Position numbers and translations under genes: made by a program. The notes under the pieces are model-generated. The model worked only from the letters and a program-made list of their open reading frames with translations, searched no databases and was not told the DNA's origin. A stretch of 64,000 nt of DNA from Meandrina meandrites (lineage: Eukaryota > Cnidaria > Anthozoa > Scleractinia > Meandrinidae): the NCBI GenBank assembly GCA_963693305.1, contig OY855903.1:21831755-21895754 (forward strand), read 5' to 3'. Below, one piece after another: positions 10,615 through 23,700 of the stretch (its first letter is position 1; each line of letters begins with the position of its first letter).

Positions 10615-11775
10615 GATATATCGGCTGTATCTTGTCTATTTTTTCTGTATCGTTGTCTGTGAAAACATTTGTTTTCCGGTGTCATCTTCCTGCAGACAAT
10701 TTTTTTCATGCCTGCAAAAAATTTAGTTGGGCTTTTTTTGCTTTTGCAAACAATTTTTTCAGGATCCCCCCCCCCCCGATCTTCCTATGGTCTACAACGC
10801 ACTAATCTTTTAACATGAATCGATGAACTCAAACCCTAAATAACATGTTTTTCCTATTTCAAATATAACATTTCGTCAACTTTCTAAATATACATACTTA
10901 AGAGAACAAATTTTATCGACTTCTTCTGAACCACTCTTACTACCAAACCTCTACTTCACCTCTTGCTCTATGCCGTAAATACCGAAACTACTTCAACATA
11001 TTTCAACCGCACTAACAATCCATGACGCATTAGACTCATGTACCCACTGGGTACTATTTTTATGATTTGTTGTTCAACAGTAACAGGTAACTGAAGTAGC
11101 CTCTATTTATAGCCTGTATGCAAATTGCACAAAATAAATGTTCGTCAAAAATTAAGGTGCTAATTACTGACAGACTTTAAAGAATGCACGCCAGCGCCCG
11201 TATTACATATAATAATTATATACATGTATAATGAACACTGCTGGGATTTGGAGACCGTCCGAAAATTAAATTCGGAGGGCCTCCGCGGGGATTTTGGGAA
11301 AACAAAATTCCCATTTATTTCTCGGGAAATCGAGCAAGGGTAATTTTTGGCATCATCATTATGGAACAATCGATTACTTTACCATAAGCGTAAACTTTTC
11401 GTGAAACGTTAAGAGAACAATTGAGTTTATTAATGAGAAACAAGAGAGAAAATACACGATTTTTAAGAGATAACGTGCAAATTTGGCTGTGACTTCTCCC
11501 CTACAAGAAATACAGCCAAGCCGATTTTTTTCCACCATTCTCATTCAGCCGTCAAAAAAGAAATGTCAAGTGCACACATGCATTAAATATCCCTGCTGGA
11601 TTGTTGACACTGGTGACACTACGCATGCGCAGCCAAGACCAATCATTCACGTCACTGCGATGTTGGTCATTATGACAACTTACATGAACAAGATTCGGGA
11701 ATTCATTTAGATCATGACCGGCCACAAAGGTGGAATATAACGGCGGCAATCGAGCGAACTCATGGCAGGGAATGA
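10615..11775. other. Upstream flank of the acid phosphatase gene
   Basis: No gene was recognised. It holds a C9 tract near 10768 and otherwise unremarkable AT-rich DNA. The last few hundred bases must contain the promoter and 5' leader of the phosphatase gene, but no convincing TATA box or initiator could be singled out. Confidence 0.35.
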
Positions 11776-14700
11776 ATGGAGGAGGTTAGGCTGTTGCTAT
11801 TGTTCCTCTTACAGATATGTTCCCGTGTTGGCGCTACGGAATATCCAAGGCTCGCGTTCGCTGCGATTGGGGATTTCGGCGGAATCCCGCATCCACCGTA
11901 TACCACATACATGCAAAAGAAGATAGCCAGAGTAATGGGAAAGGTATGAGTTTAAAGAAACGCTAACTTACTTCACGACGATTTCGTTCAGTCAGAATTA
12001 TAATCTTTTTCCCTTTGATTACCGGTTACTTGTACTTGCCTATTCAAATTTAACGGGTGGTCTCTACTTGAAGTAGCTAAAGAAACAGAACCTTTGGAGT
12101 CAATGTTTTATCTTGCATTACTTGCGCGCCGGCGACGTATAATTCAGCTTCTGCGATAATTTTTAAAAATAGCTCAGAATCTAAGGCGCCCCGAGGGATA
12201 AATTTTGTTTAATCGAAGGGTTTAGCACCTAATCTGCCGGAAGTATTGGTTGTGTTCGCGATCAGGGAGTTCATCAATTATTTAGCGAAACACCGACTGA
12301 TCCCACATGCAACTATACTTGCCCACTGACATAGCATAACATAGGAAGCTGATATGGTTAGACTTTTAACATGAGGGCTATTACACCGGGGAGGAAACAC
12401 AATGTTGAATAGAACTGATCTAGCAGAGAAAAAAATGTTTGTGGTTGGAATTTCGACAAGCTTTATCGAAGCTTCAGTTTTTGACACGATACAGCCGCAA
12501 ACGACAAGATTAGATTATATCAAGCATTCGTATTCTAGTCGCCATGGTTTCACAAGATCCCTTTAAAAGATTTAAAACTTCGCTCAGTGTTTCAATGCCA
12601 CAGCGTGTGGTTTAATTCTCGTCTTTAAAGATAAACGCACTCATAAAAAGTTCCAATCAATGTGTATGTTACTTCTGATCGCAAAATATGCTCAGCTTTA
12701 GTAAATAAGAATTAATACGCGCTGTCAAGTACAAGTCAAGTTAATATAAAAAAAAGTCAACGACTCGAGCAGCGAAACAGAACAGGGATAGATGCTCTGT
12801 ACGTAAACTGCTTAATGGCGGATTTATGTTGCCATCCTTTTGCGAAAGTTTTTCTATGATTGGCAACAAATAATTTAACTCCTTCATACAGGCTTGCTAA
12901 TTAAAATGCATTCAGTCAAAGTCGCGTTAATTATTTCGTTGTCTCAACAACAGCAGCTGGTTGTTGTTTTTTGGTTAATAGACTTTTTTAGCTTCTTGTA
13001 ATATGTAAATGTAACCTCATATCATGAGATGTTCTCTATATAATATTTCTTTTATCTATCTATCTGAAAATCATTCATTCCGTTTCCGCGTGGAATTTTT
13101 TAATTTTAAAGAAAAAATTCAGCTTAAGGTAACATCGAATCAACAAACACTGAACAAATAAAGGAATTTAGAAAGGCCTATTAATTGTGTCGCCTTCTAA
13201 AAGGGATTTCCGTTTTGCCATCACTTTGAGGCTACTCAATGCCCCGTAATTTTACATGGGCATTTGACACGACGTTAATAACCACCTGGCCACCAGACGA
13301 TAAACCATTGTGGCTCACATGCACAGGAGAGATGCGATAACGGTCCTTAAAGCCGATTCTCTCTGTTTGATGGCATCACGAGACGCGTAGCCGTAAAAGT
13401 CTACCAGCAACTAGAAATGTATTTTCAGAATTGAAAAGAGCAGATCAAAATTTAGTATTACGACTGCAAAGCTTTGTAACAATACAACATGTGTATGTTG
13501 AGATCCCGTTTAAAGAGTGTTACTGGAGTCGGTGGTAAAATTAATTGGCCCATGGCTAAATTTAGCGATTTGAAAACTCCCACCTTGTCCGCATTTATCA
13601 ATTCAGAGCACATCCGAGAATCTTGACCTATTTTGCTCGAAACTTATATTCCGGATCACACAGATAATAATGTATCTCTGAGTAAAAAGGAAAGTTTTTT
13701 ATTGGTGTTTAACTCTTTCGATCCCAAAGACCACGTCGCATTTCACTACTGTCAGTTTTACGTTTTGGGGTGAAACTTTGCTAAAGATGCAATGAAATTC
13801 TTTTTCACATACACAGAATACTCCCAGAAAGTCAAAAGAAGGAAATCTATTGATTTTCTCAAAGGAAGAACAAACCATGCATAGTCAGTTACTGGCGATT
13901 TATCAGCCCGATTTGAAGCCATTCGCATCCTGGCGATCCGCAGCCAAACACACATGAATTATAGTCTTTTACCTGATCCACACCAACAAAGCATGTTTAG
14001 TTAAACCAGGTTTAAGAAAACGAAAATCAGCAACAGACAACTGATAGACTAAATTTTGCGTAGGATTCAAACTCTAACTTGTGCTTCCATTGTGCTAAAT
14101 TTGAAGTCCATAGACATCAGTCAACAACTTCCATGAAGAAAACAATTTTAAACCGTGTTTAACTAAACAACATTTAAACATGTTTAAGCTTTGGCGTGAA
14201 TGAGGTATTAGAGAACTGGCTGGGTAGTTTTAAACGAAACGTTACCAGTATTTTTGAGTCGCCTGTGGTAAGAATATCTTTTGGCTTTTCAAAGTTATCC
14301 TAAACAATTGATGACAGTGTCCCTCTATTAAGCAATGTTATCTCGATGTACTACCAAATTCTCGGAACGGAGATAAAGACGAGTGTATAGAAATCAGTAA
14401 GGAGAATTTTAGAATACTCCGCGCTTGGGACGTAAACTCACTGAGGTCAATCGAGAGAGTCGCTTCTTGACTATGCCGTGACGTTTTATTTTTATTTGAG
14501 CTTATTTGTACCGCGGACCTGTCTAGTGAGGATCTGATGAGTCCACTCTTCCCTGTAGTTGTCCGAGTCACAGACCGAAACTGAGCGTGTCGAGTAAATG
14601 CGAATTTCAAACTCAACAGGGAAGTTGAGTTTAAAATTGCTCACATCTGAAGGTTCCTCGAGTCTTCAGTTACCCTGGCTGGGAGTCAGAGGAGTATTTT

Positions 14701-17700
14701 GATCGAGCGACGAGCGAACGGCGAACGATCAACTGAGCCGCAAAGATTATAACTGAAGGAAGGCCGTTTTCTCCGTATAGGGAGTTAATAACAGTTTTGA
14801 TGTCGACATAATTGACATGCAGATGGTTGTAATTCGCATGTAGTAACCGACATACATATTATATTATTACTATTTTTTGAATGGAACAGAAAAACCTTAG
14901 CGATCTTTAAATTTCATCGCGGTAAATTTGTCTTGTGTCTTTAAGTGCATTTTAAGTGATAATCCTTAGTTTTTTTTATTGTTTGGATTTTGCTGAACGC
15001 TGTGCGTTAACAACCTAATGACAATTGGCAATCAGTAAGGCCATAAAAGAAGAAAGAAGTTCGCTGACTGATTATAAGTTTAACGGCTGTGCAAATATCA
15101 CATTCGGTCTTTCACGATCGTCACACAACTTAAAAAAAATATACATATACTTCTCTCAAAAGCTTGCGCAGAATTTAAAAAGTATATAATTATTTATTGT
15201 TTGTTCAAAAGCTTGCGTAGAATTTAGAAAAAAAAGAGCCTTTGATTATTGGACAAAAGTTATAGGGTTTTTTTCACGGTCACAGCCATCATTCAACGGC
15301 TAACAGATGAACAAATATTCTCAGGCGACCATTTCATTTTAGAGTAAGTCATGAATTTAGCGTGTAGTTATTTTAAGTTTGTTTGATCATTTTTCTGTTA
15401 TTTTGAATGCGTTGAGATCTGTGGTGGGTAATGTATGAATGTATGAGCTTCCCAAGACACAACGATTAATTGGTACGTAAGTACTATACACATCTGTCAA
15501 CTACATGTGAATGACTTTAAAATAAAAACAAATACATCAACCATTTACTGCTTTATAGTAAGTTTATTGTTCATTTTTGGGCACGAAAACCTTTTAGAGA
15601 TCTGACATATTTAACTGCATTAAACATAGATAGTGAAATGTCTTTTGTGTGTGTGTGTTTTTTGTTGTAAGGTGTAGATAGAAAGTTAAGTCGGGGCGCT
15701 TCCAATAGGCATAAAGCCAAGCAGTAAAAAGGATTTAAATGGTTCCCTGATGGCCTTCCGATAAGCAGTTTATTCAGTTAGAATATTGTTGCATTTGTGA
15801 ACAGTACGTGCTCAGTACTAACTAGTAGCTTGATCCAGTACCTAATTGTAGCTATTTTGGAAAACAGGCTAGTCGTGTCGACTTTTGTTTGAGTATAGAG
15901 CTGTCCAAATAATTAATGTGTGACCATTGCTTTTACTTTTTTTTTCAGTACGCCGATTTAAAAGAAGTAAAATTCGTCATTGGATTAGGCGACAATTTTT
16001 ATTATGAAGGCGTCAAGGCAGTGAATGATCCCCGATTTAATACAACCTTTGAGCACGTGTACACAAACCCCACCCTAAAAACAGCCACGTGGTACATGAT
16101 TGCTGGAAATCATGACCATGCCTCAAACGTGTCTGCACAGATAGCTTACACAAAAATCTCCCCTCGCTGGCACTTTCCAGATTTCTTTTATAGTAAAGGT
16201 AAGCTTTTAAAACTAATAATAATGACAATGAAAGTGTTTGCTGTAAGTTTATCATTTCAGTTTTGAAATATAATCGGTTGTTATGGTCGGTCAAATTGGG
16301 ACGGAAAAAAAAACGAGCGGAAATGCCAGTGGAGATTTGTCCTGAGCCATTTATAGCTACGTACATGTTCTGCACAAATTATCCAAATTGGCCGGGATTA
16401 CTGAAGTACTTTCGAGAAATTCAGTTTATCGTGGTTTGGGAAACGGAAATTGGCGATTTGCGGCTATTTCTCTTTATAAATTTCTACTGAATTGCAAGGT
16501 AAGAGGAGTACAGCTACCTTTCGTGTGGCCGGCCACAGACGAAAATAGCAACGTCAACAGAAACTGTTTATACTTACCCCAAAATTCCCAACTTCAAAAC
16601 ATTCTTGCGTCCAGAGGACACGCCAAATCTCTGACGGAATTTCCGATTGCGGTGTTTTCGTTGTATCTGTACAAACCCCAGAACAAACGCTTCCCCCATG
16701 CAAGAGGGTCATAACGGGGTCAATCCTCAAAAGTGCTTGTTTGGTGACGTGATGGTCTCCTGTGTTTATTTTATAACTTTACAAACCGTAAATCGTCGAA
16801 CAAGGGCAATTGACTTTTGGTGAAAAGTCCCAGACAATTAGTAACTGCCATAAAATTACGTTAATAATTTATCTAAATACAAAGACTTTATTGGTAGGCT
16901 TATTATTTTCAGGGTGGGAGTTAATTTTCGGAGGTAGGTTATTTATCGAAGAGAATGTTACGTTTCAAAACTGTTTGGGTTTTTATTTGGAAGGCCGGCT
17001 GTTTCCCGTGAAAAAGATTGGGTGCGAACACGTTTACTGCATTGCAAAACTCTGCCAATAGTTGTACAGTCGTAAAATGAACATCACTGAGAATACCGTA
17101 ACGACGCCAAGTACATGTACAAAACAAGCTCTCTAATCTTTCTTTTAAGGGCCTGTAATCGGGGGAGGGAGGCTAAATATCAGAAGAATTTTTACTTCTG
17201 GGATTTGGGGCTTATTCTCCGGGAATAGAGCGGGGAGGGGGCGTCATTTTTGAGAGGGCTTTAAAATACCGTATAATGATATTATTACTATTCGGGTTTT
17301 TGCATGTTTTATTATACCTTGTCCATTTGCGATATTTTGTCCGTTTAATGATTTTTTTTGTAGTTAGCTTTGTAATAAAGTTTAAAGTGCAAGTTATCTT
17401 AAATATAGTTCATCGATTGCGAAACAAAATGTGGAATACGTTCAAAATTTGAAATTGTTTTAAGAGATATATTTGGTAAGGTGTCACACCCAACTGATGT
17501 TGCAAACAGGCTATTTCAGGTTGACGTTTGTTATCGTTTAAAAATGAGAGCAAGTGCTCACAGCAATCAGTGGCTTTCATATGAATATTTGCGTAAAACT
17601 TAACTTAATATAAAAAGATTTGCAGCGGGTTCCGTTTTGAGACGGAGGAAAAAAACATAACTTAAACAGTATAAAATCCTCACTGCATACTCATTACCTC

Positions 17701-20700
17701 ATCGCATAAGGTTAAGTTATGGGAATAGTTCGCTCCTGCCCTCACCATTACGACCTTTACGATCAAAACTTCCAACGCCCCAAAGAATCGCCGCAACAAA
17801 AAACAAGACAGGTGCACCACTCTTTATTTCCTCCCATTACTCAGAAGCCTCCTAACAAACAAACACCATCCTTGCCCATGACTATCATTGCTCTAAGCTA
17901 GCCGATACACCAGCGCTACAGTGTTACATGAAAAACATGACTATCCCATAACTAGAAAATACACTGGAGGTTGCTAGGGTGAGAAATCGGAGCCTGATCA
18001 AGACATTCGGTACTCGGTACTTGTGGGGAGTCTCCCCACAATCTATCTTTGCCTGAGTGAGGTGTTTGCGCAGACGGTTATTAACCGCAGAACCAAGAAA
18101 AGGCTTTGAGCTTACAACTTTACGGCGGTCAGTAGTTCTAAACAAATACCCGCCAGCCAACTCGATGTCAAGCAACTGACAAAGAGATAAATAATATTCA
18201 ACCCAAGAAACAGGACAGACCTCATTCTCCTTAAAAGGTTCTAAGACAAAAGGGCAAGATCTATCACCCCGAAGAGTTTTGGTAAGTGTAAACTTAAGTA
18301 AAAAACCCTTTTGGGTCTTTAAGCCTAAACACTTGATTCGCCAAAAGGCGGCCGAGATCCTAAGCGCGATCCCCGGTAAAGAAATCGACAACGAAAAAGG
18401 TGGCGTCCCTTACTAAGATATACTTATTAACAACAGAAAGGTGAGCGCTGGCCTCTATAGAACGCCTAAGAAAACTTATTAGCTTAGAAAACTTAACAAA
18501 AAACAAAGGAACTGCCTGCGAAGGCACTATCGCGTTACCCGCCTGCTCCTCCCGAACAAATTTAAAGTATTCCTTAACCCTAGTGTGCGGCCAAACGGGT
18601 CGGACAATTACAATTAACTTTCGAACACAACCGACTATGTAACACAGTCTTCCCTGACTTGTCCTTGCTAATCAAGAACTTAACAATATCATCCTAAGTG
18701 CATGAAGAAACGTCTTTCGGGGGAGATAAAGTAGCTAGGAAATCCAAAAGTTGTTGCTCAAGGGCGGACTTCTGTCTCTGGTAGGGCTTGGCTTTGAACA
18801 GATCCGTAAACTCTTGGAAACGTTTAGCGATTTCTGCATGGTCTATAGTCTTGGTAGGCACAACAAATTTTTTAAGGCATGTCCGCGAACTGCAAGCCTG
18901 ACAAAAGTTGGCATCAACGTCATTAGGGTATAGACAAGCGGGACATCGTCGGGCGGCTTTCCAAGGTCTTGAAACCTAGGGATCAAAGGCACTGTAAGGC
19001 CAAAAATATTTTACTAGCAGACACACCGGAACGCCCAGAGGTCCCACTGCAGAGGACGAGGGAGCCATTCCTGAGAATTCTGGGAAGGGAAAAGTAGGAC
19101 TGAACTGGATCCCTTCTTGCCCAAAAGAAATTGATCGACTAAGAAGGCCTGGATGGTCGCCCACCAGTATGGCCTTGGTCGAATATCCGGAACAATGAGC
19201 GTGAATGCGCCATGAAACTCTTGGTCGACAACGTAGCGAAGAAGAGGTCCAAGAAGAAGAAAAGGTGGAAACACGTAAATGTTGCGTCCCACCGGTAGCG
19301 GATTAGCGAAAACGTTGATCCCAGCGGATCCAGGGGTGGCCCAGGGCGTGTAGTGAGGTAGGGGATTGCCGTTGATATCCTTTTGACAGTTACTGTCCAA
19401 GGACATTAGATCGAATGAATGAGGACCGAACAAACGTTCCAAGGATAGCCAAGCCTCAATAGAAAGCATACAGTCCAAATCCGAACACTTCCGCGAAGGC
19501 TCGTCAGTCGGATTATGCCTCGAAGGCACGTAGAAAGTTTGAATGCTGAAGTTCTGGTCTCGACTATAACGATAAATGTCCTTGACAACCTCGTTGATTG
19601 CGGAATTCTTGCAACCGTCGTCGTCCATTGCGGACTTGAGGACTTTGTTATCAATATGGACATCAACGCGAGAATTCGATAACTGGCCCTTAAAGGAAAC
19701 AAGAGCATTTAACAAAGCTCTTGATTCTAGCAAATTGACATCTGTAGAAGGATCAGAAGGCCAGTAATCCCTGGAGACCAACTTCCGTCCGTCCCGAAAG
19801 AGGACCGCACCCCAGGCACGTGTCGAGGCGTCAGAAAAGAGTGAAACCGTCACGTGAAGTTCTGAACGCCAAGGAAAACAGTCCATCCAATCATCGAGGA
19901 AGCGCCAGTATAAAACTTCTGTACGAAGGTCGCCCTCAATACGAACAAAAGGCTTGGAGGTGCGGCAGAGCTGGGAGATGGCCCTGAAAGTTTCACGGAC
20001 GTAGAGTTTGCAACCAGGAATAGCCAAACTAAACGAGATAACTTTTCCCGCAAACCTCTGAAGGGTTTTAACACCAACACACCGGGAAGATAATATCTCC
20101 TCCCTGAGTATCCTGAACTTGAGCTTCTTATCAGGCGGAAGAAGGAAAGCTTGGCGAAAGGAATCGCAAAGAAAGCCGAGAAAACGAATCACAACAGAAG
20201 GGACGCACTGCGATTTAGCGATAGCTATAAAGTAACCTGCCTCTATGAGAAGGTAGCATAAAATGTAGGCAGCGGCCTCAGCGAGAACCCTGTCAGGTGG
20301 TAGAGTGGAACTGGCTGGTGCTCGACAGAGTTGACCAACGTGACGATGGTCTATATACTGAGACACTGGAACCCCACACGAACGTGCTGCACTCGTAACG
20401 GCAAGACCGAGATTGTGATATATATAGGCACTCGCCTTCCATCCAAACGGGAGAGTGCAAAACACAAAATAAACGCCATTCCATTCCAAGCCAAAGAAGG
20501 TTCGCGATGAAGGATGGAGAAGAACATGCTGATAGCCACTTTTGTCATCAAAGGACGTTTGAAAATGGCCGGGAAGAACATACCTGGGCAAGTCTGGCAG
20601 ATGGTCAAGCTTAAAGGGGAGGTCTTTAATCCACAGATTTAAAAATCGTTCATCGTGGCATAAACGAGGCTTGGAAGGTTCCACAGTGAGGGGAAGGATC

Positions 20701-23700
20701 AAATGGGGGGAAGTTACTTCACCAACCCTGCCCCAAACCGCGAGTACCCCAGCGTGTACCCAATCGACGACGGTATCAGTGATAAAATCCTTGAACTGTT
20801 CGCAAACCTTGGCGTTGTCAAGTCGCATGGGAGGAGGAAGCGGTGAATCATATGAGGAGCCTTTAAAGTTTCCTTTGAAGTGCTTGAAAAGCCGATCGAT
20901 CCTAACGCCCTCCTTAATAATTTCCATAAGATCCACCTGAGATGAAGTATGCCCGCTCAGCAAGTGCTCCCACACCGACAGGTGGTTATGGATTTCGCCT
21001 GCTCTGAAATACTGAGGACTCAGGAATCGAAGCTGGTTTAACGAAGCTTGGCGGGGGCAGGCCGCGACCATACTTGGTGAAAGGAGGGGGCCAACGAAAG
21101 GGGAGGGCCCCTGCCTAATATCACAAAGAGGAATATCACCCTTTGATGAATTTGCGGCAAGTGCAACAACTCTGGCATGGAATGAAGAAGTACCCTAAAA
21201 GGATAACAAAGGAAAAAATCCCCTGTGAAAACCAAAAAAGAAAACAAGCAGGGAACCCACCCCTTCGTTGACCCCGAGCTCCGAACTAGGTCCGAAATTG
21301 AGACACAGAGCAGGTCCCCCCAAGGTCAACGAAGAAAGCGGATGCGGGAGAAGGAGAAAACAGAATGAAACAAGCGAGGCCAGGGAAAATAACAATTTAT
21401 TTGAAACAATACAACACAACTTGTGCCAAAGGTCAGGACTAGAAACTAAAAACGTCCGGCTCGTCCCCGACCATTCTGACGTCTAACTGGATTACTACGG
21501 CATGAACGGGCAACATGCCCCCACTTTAAGCATCGAAAACACTGAGTGTTCTGCTGAGGCGCGTAAGGAGACGATCTGCGCGCGACGGGTCCATAGCCAG
21601 AGGACGGAGGAGGAACTTTGCCAACGCCCTTCAAAATGGTAGTGGCTTCCCTGGCAACTTTAGCGCGAACAGGGTCCCCCAACAACCCGAGAAAAAGGCG
21701 CTCTAGCTGAAGGTGGTCCAAGGCATCCGTCCTGGCCCTGATCTCATCAAGAGCAGCCGCATACTCGTCCGCCTTCTTGTGGCTTTCATTTCTTGCCAGG
21801 CGAACCAGAGACTGTAGCAAATCAAGAGCCTCATATTTGTCGAACATCGCGGTAGGGCGACTGATATGTCAACGCAAGGCTGCGAGAGCCGACTCTGAAC
21901 TTTCTAAAGTCCTCAGCTGCTCTAACGACTTGATCTTATCCTCAAGTACCTTAATACGAGCAGCGGCCTACGAAAAAACAAAAAGTCCATATAAATATGA
22001 CTGAAAACTCTAATTTATTCGTTATGAACAATATCTCGCAACACGTAATACCTTCCGCAATAGTATACCACAATAACATATTGCCTCCACCAGAAGTGCA
22101 CGCAAGAACAGTCACGCAACAACCCGTTGCTCGTACCAGTAGTTTACACGAAACAGTCGCGCATCAACACGTTGCTTCACCAGCGGCATGCGCAAATACC
22201 TATGCAACAACACGTTGCCTTCAGCAGAGATATACGCGAAACAGTCACGCAACAACACGTTGCCTTCGCCAGTGGTACACGCAAGAACAGTCACGCAACA
22301 ACTCGTTGCCTTCATAAGTGGAAAACGCAAAACAATCACGCGACAAGACGTCGCCTTCACCGGCGGTACACGCAAAACAATCACGCAACAACACGTTGCC
22401 TTCACCAGTGGTACACTTAAAACCAATCACGCAACAACTCGTTGCCTTCACCAGTGGAAACGCAAAACAATCACGCAACAATACGTCGCCTTCACTGGTG
22501 GAACACGTAAAACAGTCACGCAACAACACGTTGCCTTCACCAGTGGTAAACGCGAAAAACAGTAACGCAACAATACGTTGCCTTCACCAGTGGTACACGC
22601 AAAAAACAGTCCCGCAACAACACGTTGCCTACACCGGTGGTATACGCAAATAATTAAACAACGATTCGTTGCCTAGACCAGTGGTATACTGAACCATACG
22701 ACAGACACGCCACAAAGGGTCACAAAGCATGCTGCTTTCACCGGCAATATTCGCAAAAACAGTGCCGAAACAACGGGTCGCCTTCACCAGTGGAATACAA
22801 CAACAGCCATGCAACAACACGTTGCCTTCACTGGTGGAATACCACAGTATAAACGTCCACGAATTCGAAGTTGCCTAAACCGATTGTATGCCGCAAGAAT
22901 CGCCACGCAACAAATCGCCTAAACTGGTTTATTAAAAACTAACAACTAAGTGACAATTAACCCCAGCGTGTCAAGCCGACCAACAATTGTGAATAACAAA
23001 TGCATAAATTCACCCGCACAGGGTGACGAAAAAACACACGAACAATGCTAGCCAAAAACAAAACAAGAAAGCCTTAATTGCGGGGGCTAAAACTAAACAA
23101 AGGGCCACAAAGACACGTAAAAAATACCAGAAAACAAAGGCCCCCCCCCCCCCCCCCCCCAAAAAAAAAAAAAAATACAGAGCATGAGTACAATAGCTCC
23201 AAAAAACAAAAAGAGTATTCAGGTTTACCGAAGCAAACCCAAAGCAAAAGAACCGAGAAAGAAAATAAACGAACCGGAGACAAGCACAGGCACTAACGTT
23301 ACAGGCAGCGGGAAAAACCTGGCTAAGGACCAACAATATTGCTAGGAAAAAATTACCTCTTCGACGTTTTCAGCAGCCGGGGCCAGGTCCGCCACTAAAA
23401 CTGGTGCCGGTGGCGGAGCGACAACTGGCTCGACAGCTGGCGGTTCGTCAACTGCTGGTGGGAGCTCAACAGCAGCATGCTCCACGGCCGGAGCGGCGAC
23501 GGGAGCGGGCGGAGGAGGAAGACGATGTTCTGCCATTTATGCTGGTGGCGGTTGACTCCGCAAGGAGCTAAAGCGAAAGTTGGCCGTCGTCCCGGAGTAC
23601 GATTAAAATGACCACGTTTCAGGCAGAGCGACGAAATATGTACTCTAAGACCGCAAAGCATCAACACCGTAACAAGCGTGCGCGGAAACGGGGAAATCTG

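Larger units (their letters stand above)
17924..23536 (-). mobile_element. Decayed tyrosine-recombinase retrotransposon inside intron 2
   Basis: Read on the minus strand the order is Gag-like (23536 to 21446), RT-RNase H (21071 to 19014) and tyrosine recombinase (about 18935 to 17924). That is the gene set of DIRS/Ngaro-type YR retrotransposons: no integrase of the DDE type and no aspartic protease were seen. The terminal repeats were not identified, so the ends given are those of the coding remains. The element lies antisense to the host gene. The RT frame is open over 685 codons, but the recombinase is broken by stops and frame changes and Gag has one stop, so this copy is not autonomous. 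Confidence 0.8.

Noticed and set aside
16263..17061. Several 75-108-codon frames in intron 2
   Set aside because: No domain, no splice context joining them to anything, and overlapping frames on both strands. Not supported as genes.
19406..20940. Frames of 60-100 codons overlapping the RT-RNase H gene
   Set aside because: They are shadows of the 685-codon frame in other reading frames.
22085..22925. Regularly spaced repeats resembling a CRISPR array
   Set aside because: Units are imperfect, abut without unique spacers, and lie in the intron-like gap of a eukaryotic retrotransposon. It is a minisatellite.
23078..23336. Gly/Phe-rich (minus) and Pro/Lys-rich (plus) frames
   Set aside because: They arise from a C-tract followed by an A-tract near 23140-23175.
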